A stretch of DNA of 64,000 bases from contig OX465598.1 of NCBI GenBank assembly GCA_950022295.1, positions 98,928,001 through 98,992,000 of the forward strand, in the 5' to 3' direction. Position numbers and translations under genes: made by a program. The DNA is from Bromus sterilis. Lineage: Eukaryota; Streptophyta; Magnoliopsida; Poales; Poaceae. Positions 43,534-56,493 of the stretch are shown one piece after another (position 1 is the stretch's first letter; the number at the start of each line of letters is the position of its first letter). The notes below the pieces were generated by a model that saw only the letters and a list, made by a program, of their open reading frames with translations, made no database searches and had not been told where the DNA came from.

Positions 43534-46500
43534 TTTATCGCTAAGTCCGGCTCCGACTACAACAAACTTGGTTGAGTCGGAGGGATCTAGAGCGATCTTC
43601 TTGCTGTCCTTGGCCGACTAAAAAGCCGATTCCTCATCTACTCTCTTTGCTGGGCCGACTGAATGGATTCTTGCTCTGTGCTTGCGCCATTGCAATCACC
43701 TTGTTGAGCTGTCGCTTCTCCGTCTCAACCACTTGAGAATCAGCCAAACTGCTGCCAGCCGACGTGCACTCGAGGGACTTCCTGAAGTCCCCGGTGACAG
43801 TGATGACACCGTTTGTCCCTGGGATGTTCATCTTGAGGTACATCTGCTGCGCGTTGATCATGAACTTGGAAAATGCGGGCAATCCCAACAGAGCATGATA
43901 CAGACTGCTGAGGTCGGCGACTTCAAACCAAATCGGCTCCCTTCTGAAGTTTTCCTCTGTGCCAAATATAACATCCAGCCGAATGCGGCCCATGGGGGTG
44001 CAAGATAATCCAGGGACAATCCCATGGAAAGTCGTCCGACTGCGCTCCAGATCCTTCTCTGTGAGCCCTAGCTTGATCAATGTGTCTCTGTACAGAATTT
44101 TGATTGTGCTTCCTCCATCAACGAGTAGTCGGGATGAGAACCTTGGTCCTGTGAACAGAGCGTCAACCACAAGCGGATAGTTTCCCGGATTCGGCAAGAT
44201 GGTGGGATGATCTGCTCTGTCCCAGGATATAGGGCACTCGGACCAATGCATGAACTGAGGAATCGGCGGCATGGTGGCATTGACTTCTTGAGCTCGAGCT
44301 CTCCGACTGCCCTTGTCTGTAGACTCACTGGTGAAAATCATGTAGGCAGCGTCTTGCTGCGGGAACTGGTTCTGCTGCTTAGGCGGTCCTCTGTTCTGTG
44401 GTGGTGGTGGGGGTGGAGGTGGTAAAGCTTCTCCCTTCACGATCCTTCTCACAAAATCACACTGCCGAGTGGTGTGCGCAGACGGCCTGCCGGGCGTGCT
44501 GTGCAACTTGCACGGTGCGTCCAGCATATCCTCGAACATGTACTTGGGTTTCATCTGCCCTGGGGGCCTCACATTTGGTCTCATCTTCCGACTGCCTCCT
44601 GTAGCCGCTGGGTCTTCTTCGTTCTAGACAGCGGCCACCTGCCGACTGCCATACTGGGTATCGGGCTGCTCATCCTTGCGCTTGCCATTGTTCTGCTGGT
44701 TGTTGCTGTTGTTGTTGTTGTTGTTGTTGTTGCGGTTGTTCTCTCTCCTTTCCTTCCGACTAAGGCCTTGGTTCCCTATGTCCGACTGCGGAGCCCCTGG
44801 TGACTGGATTACACCTCCAACTCCGAGCTGGATAGGGCGCATCGCAGAATCGGACATAGCGAACGCATTTGCCACCTTCATGAGCTCGGCGAGCGACGTG
44901 AAGTCTTTGCGGAGCAGCTTGTGCTTCAACATTGAGTCGGCCAGGCATCCATCTGTGAAGTACTGAATGGCCTGGATCTCATGGACTCCTTCGCATGAAT
45001 TCTTCAGCTTGATCCACCGAGATAAGTAATCTCGGAGGGGCTCGTCTTTGCCTTGCACACAAAGAGCTAACTGCCGTGGGAGGTTGGGCCGCTCATATGT
45101 GCTCGTGAAGTTATTAATAAATGCGCTCGTGAAATCTTCCCAGCAGTTTACACTGTCCTTGGGCAAACTGTTCAACCACGTACGAGCCGACCCCTGCAGC
45201 ATCAAAGGTGCATAGCGGACTGCTACGCGCCGATTGCCTCCTGCGATGCGAACCGCAGTCAGATAATCGGACAACCAATCTTCTGGCTTCACAGAACCAT
45301 TGTACTTGGGTGTGTCCCTCGGCAGCGTGAAGCCTTTGGGAAACTTCTCGGTCCGAATGCGATGACCAAAACACGACGGGCCAGCCTCTCCTTCTTCATC
45401 CTCTTGAGCTTCCTTCTCCAGGAGCTCAATGCGGTGCCTTGCATCATTCTGGCCGATTTGGCGAGGGCCAAGACGGGCGCTGATTGCGGGTCTTGGTGCC
45501 GATTGCTGTGGCATGTCATTGCGCCTGCTGTTAACAGCTGGCTCTTCGATTCTTCTGCTTGCTGCTGGGGGTGGCCGATTTCTTCTGACCCTACTCTCAT
45601 GCCGAGACGGGGCGGGTTGCTGTCTGTTCTGGCGCGATGCATTCGGTCGCTGGCTAGCTCCTGGATTCGGCCTCACAGTTCCTCTCGACGCCCCGGGTTC
45701 TGCGTTTTGATTATCCATTGCAACGAGCCTCTGCTCCTTTGTGGCTTCCAATAGCTCACGCATTCGGCGCGACTGCTCGCGCCGCTCATCTCCCTCCAGG
45801 TCTTCTAGCTTGAGTGCTATCTGCTCGGCTCCTCTCAGGTTCTTGTCTGGCGTGCTGTATGTCGGCCTCTGGATGAATGCCGACTGCGCCGGTTGCTCCG
45901 GTTGCACCGGCCTCCTTGGTCGCTCGGGCTGCTCGGCCCCCGACAGCTGCTGGTTGACTGCTCTGCCTCGGCTTCTCAGATCTTCCAGGACCGCGGGCTC
46001 AATTGGCCGGCGCGGTCCTGCATGCACTGCGTTGTATTCCCTTGTGATGGCTCCCAGCCTGCGCTCTTTTGCCAGCACCTGCTCAGCCCTGCGAGCCAGA
46101 GCGAGCCGCGCTGTTTCCAGCTCCGTGTGCACTTGTTCGGGATCACCGTTCCTGTTCACGGGTGTGTATAAAACATCCCGCAACGCACTGGTGCCGATTC
46201 TCTCCGCAGCCTCCGCTGCCTCCTTGGCCTTTCTTGCTGCGCTCGCTGCGCCGCGATTGCTTGATGACGACGCCCCCGCCATCATGACAGCAGCGTGCAC
46301 TCGGCCATCTTCTCTGCCAGGCGCTGCACTGCAGCCCCTGGTTGAGAGCGGATCTGTGGTGCACGAGAAGACACGAATCTCCCTAGGATATGCCTCGGGG
46401 AAGCTGCCGATGAAGAGGCGGTGGCTGCCGACCTGCAGCGACACACCGGGCGGCAGGGGTGCTCCAGCCCTGTACCGCGCTGAGTAGTCTACCACGTAGT

Positions 46501-46648
46501 CGATTGCCCCACGTCTTAGAATCAGGCCAGAGGCGTGGCTACCGTCTGATGCAGAGGAAAGTCCCGTCCAGATCTTTACTCCAGTCGACGCCTCGGTCTG
46601 CCCCACGGTGGGCGCCAACTGTCGTCGATATGTGACGTCAGATGCCAT
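43534..46648 (-). pseudogene. Gag and protease of element A
   Basis: The start ATG at 46648 (MASDVTYRRQL) is inside the LTR, as in B. The gag domain and the DGGS-type protease motif (VDGGSTIKILY) follow in order. Breaks: CAG to TAG at 44624-44626, between gag and protease; and a two-base deletion near 43670 that ends the protease frame at 43634. A short Asn-rich run (a repeated AAC tract, about 44700-44735) lies in the gag C-terminal part and differs in length from B. The arginine codon mutated to a stop at 30374 in B is intact here. Confidence 0.86.
46600..46617 (-). promoter_or_regulatory. Primer binding site of element A
   Basis: On the minus strand TGGCGCCCACCGTGGGGC, two bases from the LTR end, identical to B. 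Confidence 0.82.
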
Positions 46649-47581
46649 GGGGATGGCTAAAATGAGGGGAAGACACGAGGAATAGGATGTCGATGGTGTC
46701 GGAATCGGGTTGGGCACAATCACGGTGGAGGACACCACGATGTACCCAGGTTCGGGGCTCTCCGGAGAGATAACACCCCTACTCCTGCTTGTCTCTTCTA
46801 TATCAATGAACTGGCTACAATAACTGCTTCTCTATCATCTCAGGGGAAGGTGAGCGCCGCCGTGGGCAAAGCTCTCTCCTGCTTCCCTGAGGAGTAACTA
46901 CTAGTAGTGAATGAACTGAGGAGAAGATGAATATTGGTGCTACTGAGCGGATCGTCCCCCACGCAGGAGGGGTACCCGGGCTCTTATAGTATGGGCCCGG
47001 GGTACATCGGTAACTTCACTGCCGATTGGCCCCAGCCGTCATCCTCTAATCGGCTGGGTCCCACCGACTGCTTCTCTCCGGGTGATCCGGACCCTACGAG
47101 CGGCGGCCCATGCTGTAGACTTGTAGGTCATGATGATGAACAGTGAGGCTAGGAGGTGCGGTCTTGTCGGCCTGTCCGTGGAATCGGCGGAGAGGTCGAC
47201 ACCGTATCTCTGCCAGATCTTCGATGTGACCTGGCTCTTCTGCTATCCCCGATCTCCCGGGGTTGCTCATTTATGACCCCGTACTTGGACCTCCGACTGG
47301 TCCCGGGGTCAACTTCTTCAACTGCGATAAGTTGTGCCGATTGCGCCTGGGCCGACTGGTGGCCCTCGGCAGGGTCGATTGCTCTAGGCAATCGGCCGTG
47401 CTAACGCCTACCTCGGCCCAGCTGCGGGCCAATCGGATGATAGTCTTGATGACAACAGGGTGGACCGATTGCGCCTGGGCCGACTGCCAATCTCGGCCCA
47501 GCTGCAGCCCAATCGGTCCATCCTTGTCTTGAAAGGTTGCTTCCGCTTGGGCTAGCCTACCCGGGTACCAATCCCCCGACA
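46620..47581 (-). mobile_element. 5' LTR of element A
   Basis: 962 bases, aligned without gaps to 18526-19487. A TATA box lies on the minus strand at 46982-46987 (TATAAG in ACTATAAGAGCC). It is followed by the right copy of the AGACC duplication (47582-47586). Confidence 0.92.
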
Positions 47582-47586
47582 AGACC

Positions 47587-48625
47587 CAGTATTACAGTTG
47601 GGGGTCCTGTTCTTTCCACGACCATTTCCGCGGCCAGTAGGGTGAACTACCAGTTGATTCTGAGCCTGTGGGCAATCTCTGGCAATGTGACCGGGGCGAC
47701 GACACTTGAAGAATAGTCCATCCTCAGGACGGAGGTGAGCAGCATTGGGTGGTGGGGGCAGAGCTCTTGGCCTCGGTGGTGGCGGAGGCATACGAGATGC
47801 AGCATACGAAGGCCTGGCAGCAGGGACAGGTGCCTGGGTCACACTGTGAGGGAGAAAAATACGACGCTTCTGCGTTGCGCCCGAAGATGAGCCAACATCA
47901 CGATAGCGCTTCAGCGAGTCTTTATGCTCCATCTGGGCAGTCTCGACGGTGATAGCCTTGTTCACCATGGTGGCGAAGTTGGCGAAATCATGAACGGCAA
48001 GAGAGAGCCTGAGGTCTGCATTGATTCCACGGCGAAACTTCTACTATCTGCGAGCATAAGTGGTGATCTCTTCTTCCGCATAGCGAGAGAGGTTGAGGAA
48101 CTCGCGCTGATAGGCTTCAACAGTCATGTTGCCCTGAGTGAGGTTGCGGAATTCTTCCCCCTTGCGATCCATAATCCCCTGAGGAATGTAGCGGGCACGA
48201 AAGGCAGTCTGGAATTCATCCCAGGTGATGACTTCACCGACTGGAAGTGAACGCTTGTGGATGCTCCACCACTGAGCAGCGGCGCCTTTCAGATGATAGG
48301 ACGCAAAGTTCACATAGTCGGCTGGATCGACATTGGCAGACTCCAGTTCGTGAGTAATGTCGCGAAGCCAGTCATCAGCATCCAATGGCTGGACAGAGTT
48401 GCAGAACATAGTGGGGTTGAGGCGGGTGAAGTCGTGCAGAGTCACGGTGGCATGCTGATGATGGTGCCCATTCTGATTCGGCTGGGGGAACTGAGCCATG
48501 ACATTCTGCATGAACTGACGGTTCAACTCGAACTGCTGCATCATCGCGGCCATGTAATCCGGCGGAGGAGGTGGGTCGTTGGCACCACGACCACGTCCAC
48601 GACCACGACCACCACGACCAGCCAT
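47587..48625 (-). pseudogene. Gag of chromovirus O2
   Basis: The ATG at 48625 opens MAGRGGRGRGRGRG, then the gag domain (LKGAAAQWWSIHKRS, AFRARYIPQG). Two adjacent TAG codons at 48041-48046 replace CAGCAG (two glutamines in O1). The downstream frame (47968 to 47587) carries the proline-rich linker and zinc knuckle, but the first cysteine is lost: FFKCRRPGHIARDC, where O1 has CFKC. The protein then continued into the protease at 18525, before element A was inserted. The copy is therefore defective in gag. Confidence 0.88.
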
Positions 48626-49260
48626 CCTGCTAGAATTTAACAGAGGTATTTCAGCGATGAAAATTTAACGAGATACCGGAAACAAGCAAGAGGTAATGCG
48701 ACAACGAAGAGGGGGCGCAGATATATAGGAGTAGTCATATAAGACTTACACATCCACACAGGGAATCAATCAAAAATCGGGCAGCGTAACGTCGTAGAAA
48801 TTAAGGAAAAATGACACACTAGGCGGCGCGCAGACCGCGGTAAGGATTACACGACGCGACATAGATTCCACTATGTCAATCACGCCGCAAGAAAACTGTT
48901 GGCCACAGGAGTTAATGCCAGAGAACGCGCGGCCTACCCAGAATGAGAATGGGATCCGCGGTCCGGGACCTGGGGTAGAACTCCTGCGACACGACTCAAT
49001 CAATGGGGAAGCACCAAAACGCCGGGTGGAATCAAGAGAACGTGATCCTAATGTCAGAGTTAGTAAAACTTACCAGCAAGGATAAGAGAGTAGAGTCCCA
49101 GAGCATAGGTAAGGAGAAAAGGACCCTAATACCATAGATATCACACGTAGTGACATCGATGTGGGCCCGTAAGCCAAATATTAAGTTAGCAAAATAGTTT
49201 TTCAAAGACTAGACTCAACTTCGACCAAGTAGTGGTGGGGTGGCTTCCTATAGGCAGTCA
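48626..49260 (-). other. Untranslated leader of chromovirus O2
   Basis: The counterpart of 1222-1856, non-coding. The two leaders differ at scattered single bases only. Confidence 0.7.
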
Positions 49261-49272
49261 GCTCTGATACCA
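49261..49272 (-). promoter_or_regulatory. Primer binding site of O2 (initiator tRNA-Met type)
   Basis: TGGTATCAGAGC on the minus strand, three bases from the LTR end at 49276. Confidence 0.9.
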
Positions 49273-49275
49273 ACT

Positions 49276-52200
49276 TGTGACGCCCCCAAAATCAATCCGT
49301 GTACAGTAATCATACACGCAGGGTACACGGCTGAGATTAGGGTGCCACGGTGAGAATATCACAGCACAACACTAAACACAAAAGGATAAACCCAATATGT
49401 TACAATACCAGGGATCACGAGGATCCAAATACATAAGTTATACAATCACAATATCTGAGTACAGACATAGTTAGTCAAGTTTTTCCTTAAGAAGGCTAGC
49501 ACAAATAGCATCAGAGATACAGATCGAACAGGCGAGGCCTCCTGCCTGGGATCCACCGAACTACTCCTGGTCAACGGGGAACTCGACGTCGTAGTAGTCG
49601 CCTCCGGGGTACTCCTGCTCCTGGGCTCCAATGTCGGCTGCAGCGGCCGATCAGGCAAAGCGAAAAGGGGAAATAAAGCAAAGGTGTGTATCTAGCATAC
49701 CCGCGAGTCTTACGTCCGCTACTAAGCAATTATGCATGTATCAAATGGAAAGGGGAGGCTATATATAGTGGACTGCAAGATCGAAATCAGAATAAGGGTA
49801 AGAAGCTAGGCCTAACGAAGACTAGCATCTTCCGACGAGTCTTGCAGCATGAGAAGAGAATAGCCAACAGTTCAATGAAAGCATAAAGTAAAAATGCAGC
49901 AGAAGTTGCTGCAGCATTGTATAATAGTAAGTTGTATTATATAACAATTAACAATGCCTCAAGAATCCCTCCTCGACTTCCCTGCGAGGAAGAAAACCCA
50001 GAACCAATCAGTTTAGTAGTAGTAGTTTGTAGTAGTAGAGTCTGGCTTCAGCATAAAGCGTCCTGTTACTGTGGACACGGCTATCCGAATAGATTATCAT
50101 CCCTGCAGGGGCTGCACTACTGTTACCCTACACGCTCAGATATCCAGGGTGGCGTACACCTTGTCAGGGAATGCCCCACCGAGGCTATCCGATACGCCGA
50201 AGTCCATCGTTAGAGCTCAACAGAGAGGCCATCCGCCGGTCTAAATCCTAAGTACAAAGGAACTTTTGACCCCTGTCCTTTGTACTCCTGCACGGTACTC
50301 GACTGGCCGGTGAAGCAGACCCACTTCCCACTACCGGAGTAAGCGGTCCAAGCCCGGCAATCAGCCCGAGGTAAAGCTGATGTCTGAAGAGCCCTCGAAC
50401 GAGGCCACAACGCAGAGGTCCCACACCGTAATCCCACGTGGAGGTAGTGCGTAAAGGGCACGACGACCCACTCAAGTCACCCACTTGACCCATTAAGCAT
50501 TTTAATTATTATCTGTTGGAACAACCGTTATCGTTGTCCTTATTTAGGTGAGCCGCGGACAACGACAGCAGCCAGGTCCACCCCCATTACCAGAGCCAGT
50601 GGCCGCCTGCCCTGTCGTCCCACCAACTCGTGCGGTTACCAACAAGGTGAACCGTCTCCTTACCTTGTGTCGCGTTTGCTCCGAAGAGCTCGACTTTCGT
50701 ACAACAGGATATATGTCGGCCACGAACAGTACCAGGCCCGCCGCACACCGGTGGAATACACCTGACCCGTCGTTCCGCTAAAATACCCTGCGCGAGCACC
50801 GTTGGGTCACCCGACTCCTTACCTTTAAGGACACCCGTGGATCAGTACCTTAGGCCGGCTATACAAAGTCAGCCTCGAATGGAGTACAAGGATTAATCCT
50901 CGATAGCTCACACTTGAGGTGGCTCGGCAGAACCGGGGTAGGGACCTGTATCGGTGTCTGCTCTGAACCGTACCTGTAGCAGTTTATAATGTATCATTTC
51001 CACGATCACTCCCAGAGTGATCACGGCCCGCTATCTAATCCTATTGACTAACAAGGCGCAGGGCTAACTGCTGATTATAAGACATATATATATAGGGCAG
51101 CATAGGATAGCGGAAAAGAAATCAAGGGGTGACAATGATAAGCTATGCAGTTGAATAGGATTGTAACGTAGCAATAGCAGCAATGCCTAGTGCAAGAAAT
51201 GTACGGAAAGATAGGCGATATCTGGGGAAGAGAGTGGCTCTGCTTGCCTGGAAGCTCGACAGTAGGGGTAGGGTCGTCGACGTAGTAGTCGTACTCAGCG
51301 GCGGTGTAGTCGGCGGCAGCAGGGTCTACCGGAGAATAAAGGGGGAAGAAACAGTAAATATAAAGCAAACATAGCAATAAATTGAATGGCATGACAGATG
51401 AAATGTTATCGGTGCTCTAACGTATTACGATGCACTCAGCTCGGAGCGGAAATTCATCCGGGGATGAACTACCGGCTCCGGGTGATTACCGGACAGGGTG
51501 TCCGGAGGGGGAAGGTACCATGCCGGAGGTTTCGTGGACATCCGACACAAGTGTGGGTGGTGTATCCGGGTTAGTTGATCTATTCCCAACAACTTTCGTG
51601 TTCGAAATAAATTCATCCGGGTACTTTTAACAGTACCGGACAATTCATCGGACAGACGGTCCGGAGGGGGAATGTCGATGTTCATTGTGTTAGAGGGGGC
51701 TAGTAGACCAACGGATAGCGTATCCGTATTGGTTGTATTTTTTTGATCAATTTTCATGTATAAAGTTTTTGAATCTGACTTACGGTTTAAAAGATATTCA
51801 ATTTTCAATGTTTTAACACAATTTAAATCATTTTCTAGATTTTCTTTTAATATTTAATTCAAACATTTTCCACAGAGGGGTTGACTGGTCAAACCTGACC
51901 AATGGGTCCCACTTGTCAGCCTCACAGTGATAATAAAAATATTTAATCAATTTAAATAGGGCCTGGGCCCACATGTCAGACACTGTAATTTATCTAAATT
52001 CTTTTAAATAGTAATCTGACAGTGGGGTCAAGATGTCATAGACTCAGGGTTTTAACTTAACAATTTATTTAACAGGGCATAACTAATGGCCTAGGGCCCA
52101 CTGGTCATTGACTCCCTAGTTAACAATTCATTTAACTTAATTCAATTGGGGGTGGGGTCCTGCTGTCATAGGGATATTAAGAAAATTATGCACTAACTTA

Positions 52201-53685
52201 ATTATCCATGTTAATTAACAGAAGCTGGCCCCACATGGCAGTGGCACAAGGCCACTCCACGCCTCACAGCCGGCACGGCCATGGGCACAACCGTGGCCGG
52301 CGACAAGTAGCGCCGCCGACGGGGCCAACAGTGGGGGGGGGGGGGGAGCCGCGGCATGTGGAGGCCAGGGGCAGGGCGCGCGGCTGGTCCGCGGTCTGGA
52401 CGTGGGCGCACACGCGGGGGGGGGGGGGGGAGGCTGCAGTTCGGCGCGGCGAGCAGTGAAGAGCTCGGGAGCTCAAGCTCGCCATTAATGGCAGACCGAC
52501 GAGGGGCGCGGCTCTACGGAGCCGATTTGGCGGTGGAAAACAGGGGAACGTACGGGAGAGCTCACCCCAAGCCCATGGGTGTTGTCCGGCGGAGCGAGGC
52601 GGCCGGAGCACGTCGAATTTGACGTCGGGGTGCCGCGGCCGTGGCGGGGGAACTCGCCCGATTCGGCGAGCTCGAGGCGTGCCTGTCCGAGGTGAAGCGT
52701 GGGGGAGACGAGGTCATCGCGGGTGAAGCTCCTGGACGTGCTTTCTTGACCGGAGGAGGTGGCTGGCCGTGCGGGTGCGGCGGTCGTGCCCACGGCCGCG
52801 CTCGGGGCAGAGGGAGGAGACGCGGGCGCGAGGTGGGGAGAGATCGGGGGCGCGCGGGATCTGGGGGGAACAGAGGGGTGCGCTAGGGTTAGGGTTGGGC
52901 ACAGCGGCCTTTAAGCTCGCCGGGAGCCGCCGGATTCTCGCCACGGCGACGAGGGGCTCGGTGGAAATGGCGATGCACGCCACGGGGGGGGGGGGGGGCG
53001 TGAACATGGGGAAGACGATGACGGTTGGTGGCGGGCCAGTCGGGTCATTTTCGGTGGGGGGGGGGGTTGGGTTAGTTGGGCTGCGGGTGGCCCAGTGGGG
53101 AGGGGTAGGTTAGATGGGTTTTTCTTATTCTTTTGCTTTTCACTTTTTCTTTTCTGTTATTTCTTTTTGTATTTATTTTATACACCTAGTAAATTTTGTA
53201 AAATATGGTATGTGTCCCATAATTTAGTATTTACCAAAGGTTGGTGCCAGAAAAGATTTGGACAAGTGCAAAAGTCATTTAATATTTGCATTAAATATTA
53301 AATGATTAATTTGGGGTTTTATCTACTGTTTTGGATTTGTTTAGAATTATTTAGAGATTAAAAAAGTCTCCAACTTGGTGTGACATGCCCCACTGAATAT
53401 TAGTGATTTAATAAAAGTGGGAGCACAATTTTTGGACAATGTTTTATTTTGCACATTGTTTTAATATTACACCAAAGGCAATTGATTTGATTTCAATTCA
53501 AAGGCAATTTGAATTGAGCTTGGTATTGCTTTGATTCCACATGACCAAGTACATGATCACATTGCATTCAAAAATATCAAAGGCAATATGAATTTTAGCT
53601 GAACCAAATTGATCAAACCAAATTTTCGAACAGTAGTGAGGAACAGTAATGGTGATTATTGTTCACTGACAGTGAGGGTGTTACA
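49276..53685 (-). mobile_element. 5' LTR of chromovirus O2 (4410 bases, complete)
   Basis: It starts TGTAACACC at 53685 and ends GTCACA at 49276 on the minus strand. From its 5' end: about 580 A/T-rich bases, a GC-rich island (about 52260-53100) with several G runs on the plus strand, then A/T-rich sequence to the end. Short ORFs inside are not a recognisable gene. A hairpin-like ACAATGCAGCAG...GCAGCATTGT lies in both LTRs (2489-2519 in the left copy). The element's outer boundary with flanking DNA is at 53685/53686. Confidence 0.9.
52880..52902 (-). promoter_or_regulatory. Telo-box-like motif near the likely transcription start in the O2 LTR
   Basis: On the minus strand this reads AACCCTAACCCTAGCGC, a motif common just after transcription starts of plant genes. 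The same sequence is in the middle LTR at about 14262-14277. It is too short to be an interstitial telomere. Confidence 0.45.
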
Positions 53686-53704
53686 CACACACACACACAC
53701 ACAC
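53683..53704. repeat. (CA)n microsatellite at the outer edge of O2
   Basis: About 11 CA dinucleotides start inside the LTR terminus (TTACA) and run into the flank. Because the LTR ends in ACA, the target-site copy (expected as CACAC) cannot be told apart from the repeat. Confidence 0.85.
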
Positions 53705-53955
53705 AACAAAGGAAGGCGCAAGCTCGCTCAGGAGGGGGAACCAAAGACAAGGCAAAACATGCCGTTGCCGACACCAAGGCTCGGAGAAGACACAACCATC
53801 CAGGTCCATCATCAAAAGAGGCCCCTGCCTCCTTGCTTGGCTCGAGGCGCCGCACCGTTGAATGATGAACATTTTCACCCTAGAATTTGGGTGGCTGGCC
53901 TCATAACAGCCAATGGAGAGGAACCAGGTTTCCCCACTTGCCTTCGACGACCCAA
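53705..53955. other. Unassigned 250-base segment between O2 and element D
   Basis: I could not assign this segment to any element seen here. Both strands have short open frames without a recognised domain. The last five bases (CCCAA) would be the left target-site copy for D if D is a separate insertion. Confidence 0.5.
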
Positions 53956-55343
53956 TGATGACCCACAAGTGTAGGGGATCGCGATAATCTTTGCGGGTAA
54001 GATAACCCACTTTATTGATTCGACACAAGGGGAGCCAAAGAATATTTATAACCTTTGACAATTGAGTTGTCAGTTCAACCGCACCTGAAAGATAATTGCT
54101 TGGCAACAAGATATTAGAAGTAAAGGCGATATGGAATTGATGGTGGCAACGGATATAGTGGTGGGAAAACAACGAAGGTAAGGACAGTAAAAGGAAAGTA
54201 ACTTGTAACCAGCAGAATTAAAACACTGTAGGCTAGGGGGACGGATGGTTGGGCGCTGCATGGATGAGATATATCATGTAATTTACTTGGGGCAAGGCAC
54301 ACGGAAAAGTAATGATCATCTCGGCAAATATCAAACATTAGACATGTATCCCAAAGGTGGTTGTACGTGCTTGTAATAAGAACTTGCACAACATCTTTTA
54401 TCCTACCATCCCGCTACAAATGGGCCAAAAGGAACTTATGGAGATTAAGGTGCTCCTATCAAAGAGCACCGGAACAAAGCATTTACAATCAATAGATATA
54501 TGGAATCCTCAAATTATAGTCCATCCCCTTTGGTGTCCCAAGTTGTCACCATTGGGATCGCCGGTTCCCGGCTATAATAGGTGCATACAACTCATAGATA
54601 GGATCAAGAACACAAATATATTCGTGAAAACACATAGGGTTCAGATCTGAAATCATGGCACTCAGGCCCAGATTGACAAGCATGAAGCACAACAAGTAGT
54701 AGCAAAGATGATAAACACCATAGTAGATGATAGGCAACATGCCCCCAACAATCTGATGAACTATTACATGATCTAACTCATCCAATCCCTACCATCCCCT
54801 TTGCCTACAATAGGGAATTACTCACACATGAAAGGATGAGTCATGGAAGGGTGATGGAGTGGCGATGGTGATGACGATGGCGATGATTCGCCCTCACCGG
54901 AGGCCAAAACATCATCCGGATTAGCACTCCCGGAGATGAACAGAGGGTGGCGGCGGCTCCGCGACGAGAATTGGCAAAACGACTTCTGTTCTGGGGTTTC
55001 TCGGTCTCGGGTAAAAATAGGAGTCGAGGTAGGGCACCAGAGGGGGTGGGACCCACCCAGGCGCCCCCTGGCGCGGCCAGGGGCCTGGACGCCTGGGCCA
55101 GAGGCAGCCCCCCTCTGGCCCCTCTTTTGACAGTTGGTTCCTCCCGGTGCGTGGATTTTCTCTATTTATTACTGGAATTTTCCGGGACACCTAAAAATCC
55201 ATTTTCATGCACTAAAGAAAACCATACATGCAACTCTGCTGAAAATAGCGTCGGTCCGGGTTAGTTTCATTCAAATCATGCAAGAATGAAGCCAAACCAA
55301 TAGCAAAAGTTTTTGGAAAAGTCGATATGTTTGAGACGTATCA
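53956..55343 (-). mobile_element. LTR of element D (Athila lineage, 1388 bases)
   Basis: On the minus strand it starts TGATACGTCTCAAACATATC at 55343 and ends ...CTTGTGGGTCATCA at 53956. A polypurine tract lies on its right, so it is the 3' LTR. It shares with C the GC-rich core GCGCCCCCTGGCGCGGCC (near 55060-55085) although the rest of the LTR is quite different. It resembles Triticeae Athila-type families such as WHAM; the family name is not certain. Confidence 0.78.
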
Positions 55344-56034
55344 ACTCCCTCAAGCTTAGCATATTGCTTGTCCTCAACAAATTCAGTTCAAAGAACTGAA
55401 CGCGACAAAGAAAATTTTGAAAAACTTCTTTGGCTTCATTAGATGTATATAAGCATGTACTACATACAAGACTAGCAAGTGTTGGAACAATTTTACAAAG
55501 ACAATGCACGAAGAAATCCTTCTTTCATGTGAAAAGTTTCAAACAACCACGAATGAATAATATGCTACTGAAAATCAAGACAGGATCACAATGCATATGA
55601 CTTGAACATACTAGAGTGGTATCTCGCTAGCCTCCATGAGTGAAGCAAAACATAAATGCAGAAGGTCCTTCGGAGTTTTAGAGGAGACTAGAAATAAATA
55701 TTTCAGAATGAGCGATATCACAATCATGCAGAAGACAATGTGGTACTTTGGGACAATGCACATTACACTCAGAATGACAATTATGCTCTCAATAGTTGGT
55801 TCTTTGAACAAACAAGGGGAGACTCTCAGACCGTGGCTTTTGATGGCAAGGTTGAAAACCCGGGGCTGGAAGCAAAGACTAAACAAGTACTAGAGCTCTT
55901 GGTTTTGAAAATAGAGATCAAATGTTTTCGACAGTGTAACTTTCCAGTCAGCGGTAACGGTAAAGGTTCTCAATATCTTCCATACCAACCATATTAATGG
56001 AGATTCCCATGCTTTTGTATTATGCCTACACTTG
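55344..56034 (-). mobile_element. Internal domain of element D, 3' end
   Basis: It begins with a polypurine tract (minus strand AAGCTTGAGGGAGT, 55344-55357) and about 680 bases of non-coding internal DNA, then is interrupted by element E. The rest of D would lie beyond the right edge. No coding motif is visible. Confidence 0.65.
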
Positions 56035-56491
56035 TGTTCCCTTTTGACGGGGGGTGACCCCACGACTCCTATGGATAGGCCTACCCGGTGTCCCTAAAGA
56101 TAGAAGGCCCATGAAGACCCTCCTGGACCCACCTTGGCCCGCTAATTGGCACCGACGTAGGAGTCTGCGACTCACAAGGAAGGTGCAAAGACCTGTCGTA
56201 CGGAGCAAGCTAGGGTTAGGAAAGCTTACCTGTAAACGTAGATAAACTCCCCGAGGCCTAGCCCAGTATATAAGGGCTAGGACGGGCGACGCCAAAAGGC
56301 ATCCAATATCATCTATAACCCTAGCCTTGAGCGCTCCAGCCTTGGCATCTACTGTAATCGCATCTCCCTCATCAATAATATCGAGCAGGAACGTGTCCTC
56401 CTGTTTTCCGACGAGATATCATCCAACCTGTGCCTCTCATGACTAACCTAGGGTCCCTGACCATGGGATTTTCCGGGGTTGATCCCCGTCA
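56035..56491 (+). mobile_element. 5' LTR of element E (about 457 bases)
   Basis: It starts TGTTCCCTTTTGACGG (TGTGTTCCC two bases earlier is possible) and ends GATCCCCGTCA. A TATA box TATATAAG lies at 56267-56274. The 5' boundary is not confirmed by a target-site copy. Confidence 0.72.
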
Positions 56492-56493
56492 AT

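Larger units (their letters stand above)
18526..47581 (-). mobile_element. Element A: Tat-lineage retrotransposon inside O2, split by element B
   Basis: Two 962-base LTRs (18526-19487 and 46620-47581) flank an internal domain read on the minus strand: primer binding site, gag, protease, RT, RNase H, archaeal-type RNase H and integrase. A plus-strand six-exon gene and the 3' LTR follow. Without the 14.6-kb element B the length is about 14.46 kb. By eye the LTRs differ at about 26 of 962 sites with no indel (2.7%), which at the commonly used 1.3e-8 per site per year is about 1 million years. B is the same family in the opposite orientation. Confidence 0.92.

Noticed and set aside
45741..46487. 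A 248-codon plus-strand open frame opposite gag of A, with a similar frame opposite gag of B (28921-29565)
   Set aside because: It is conserved only because gag on the other strand is conserved; composition and codon phase follow gag, and no domain is seen.
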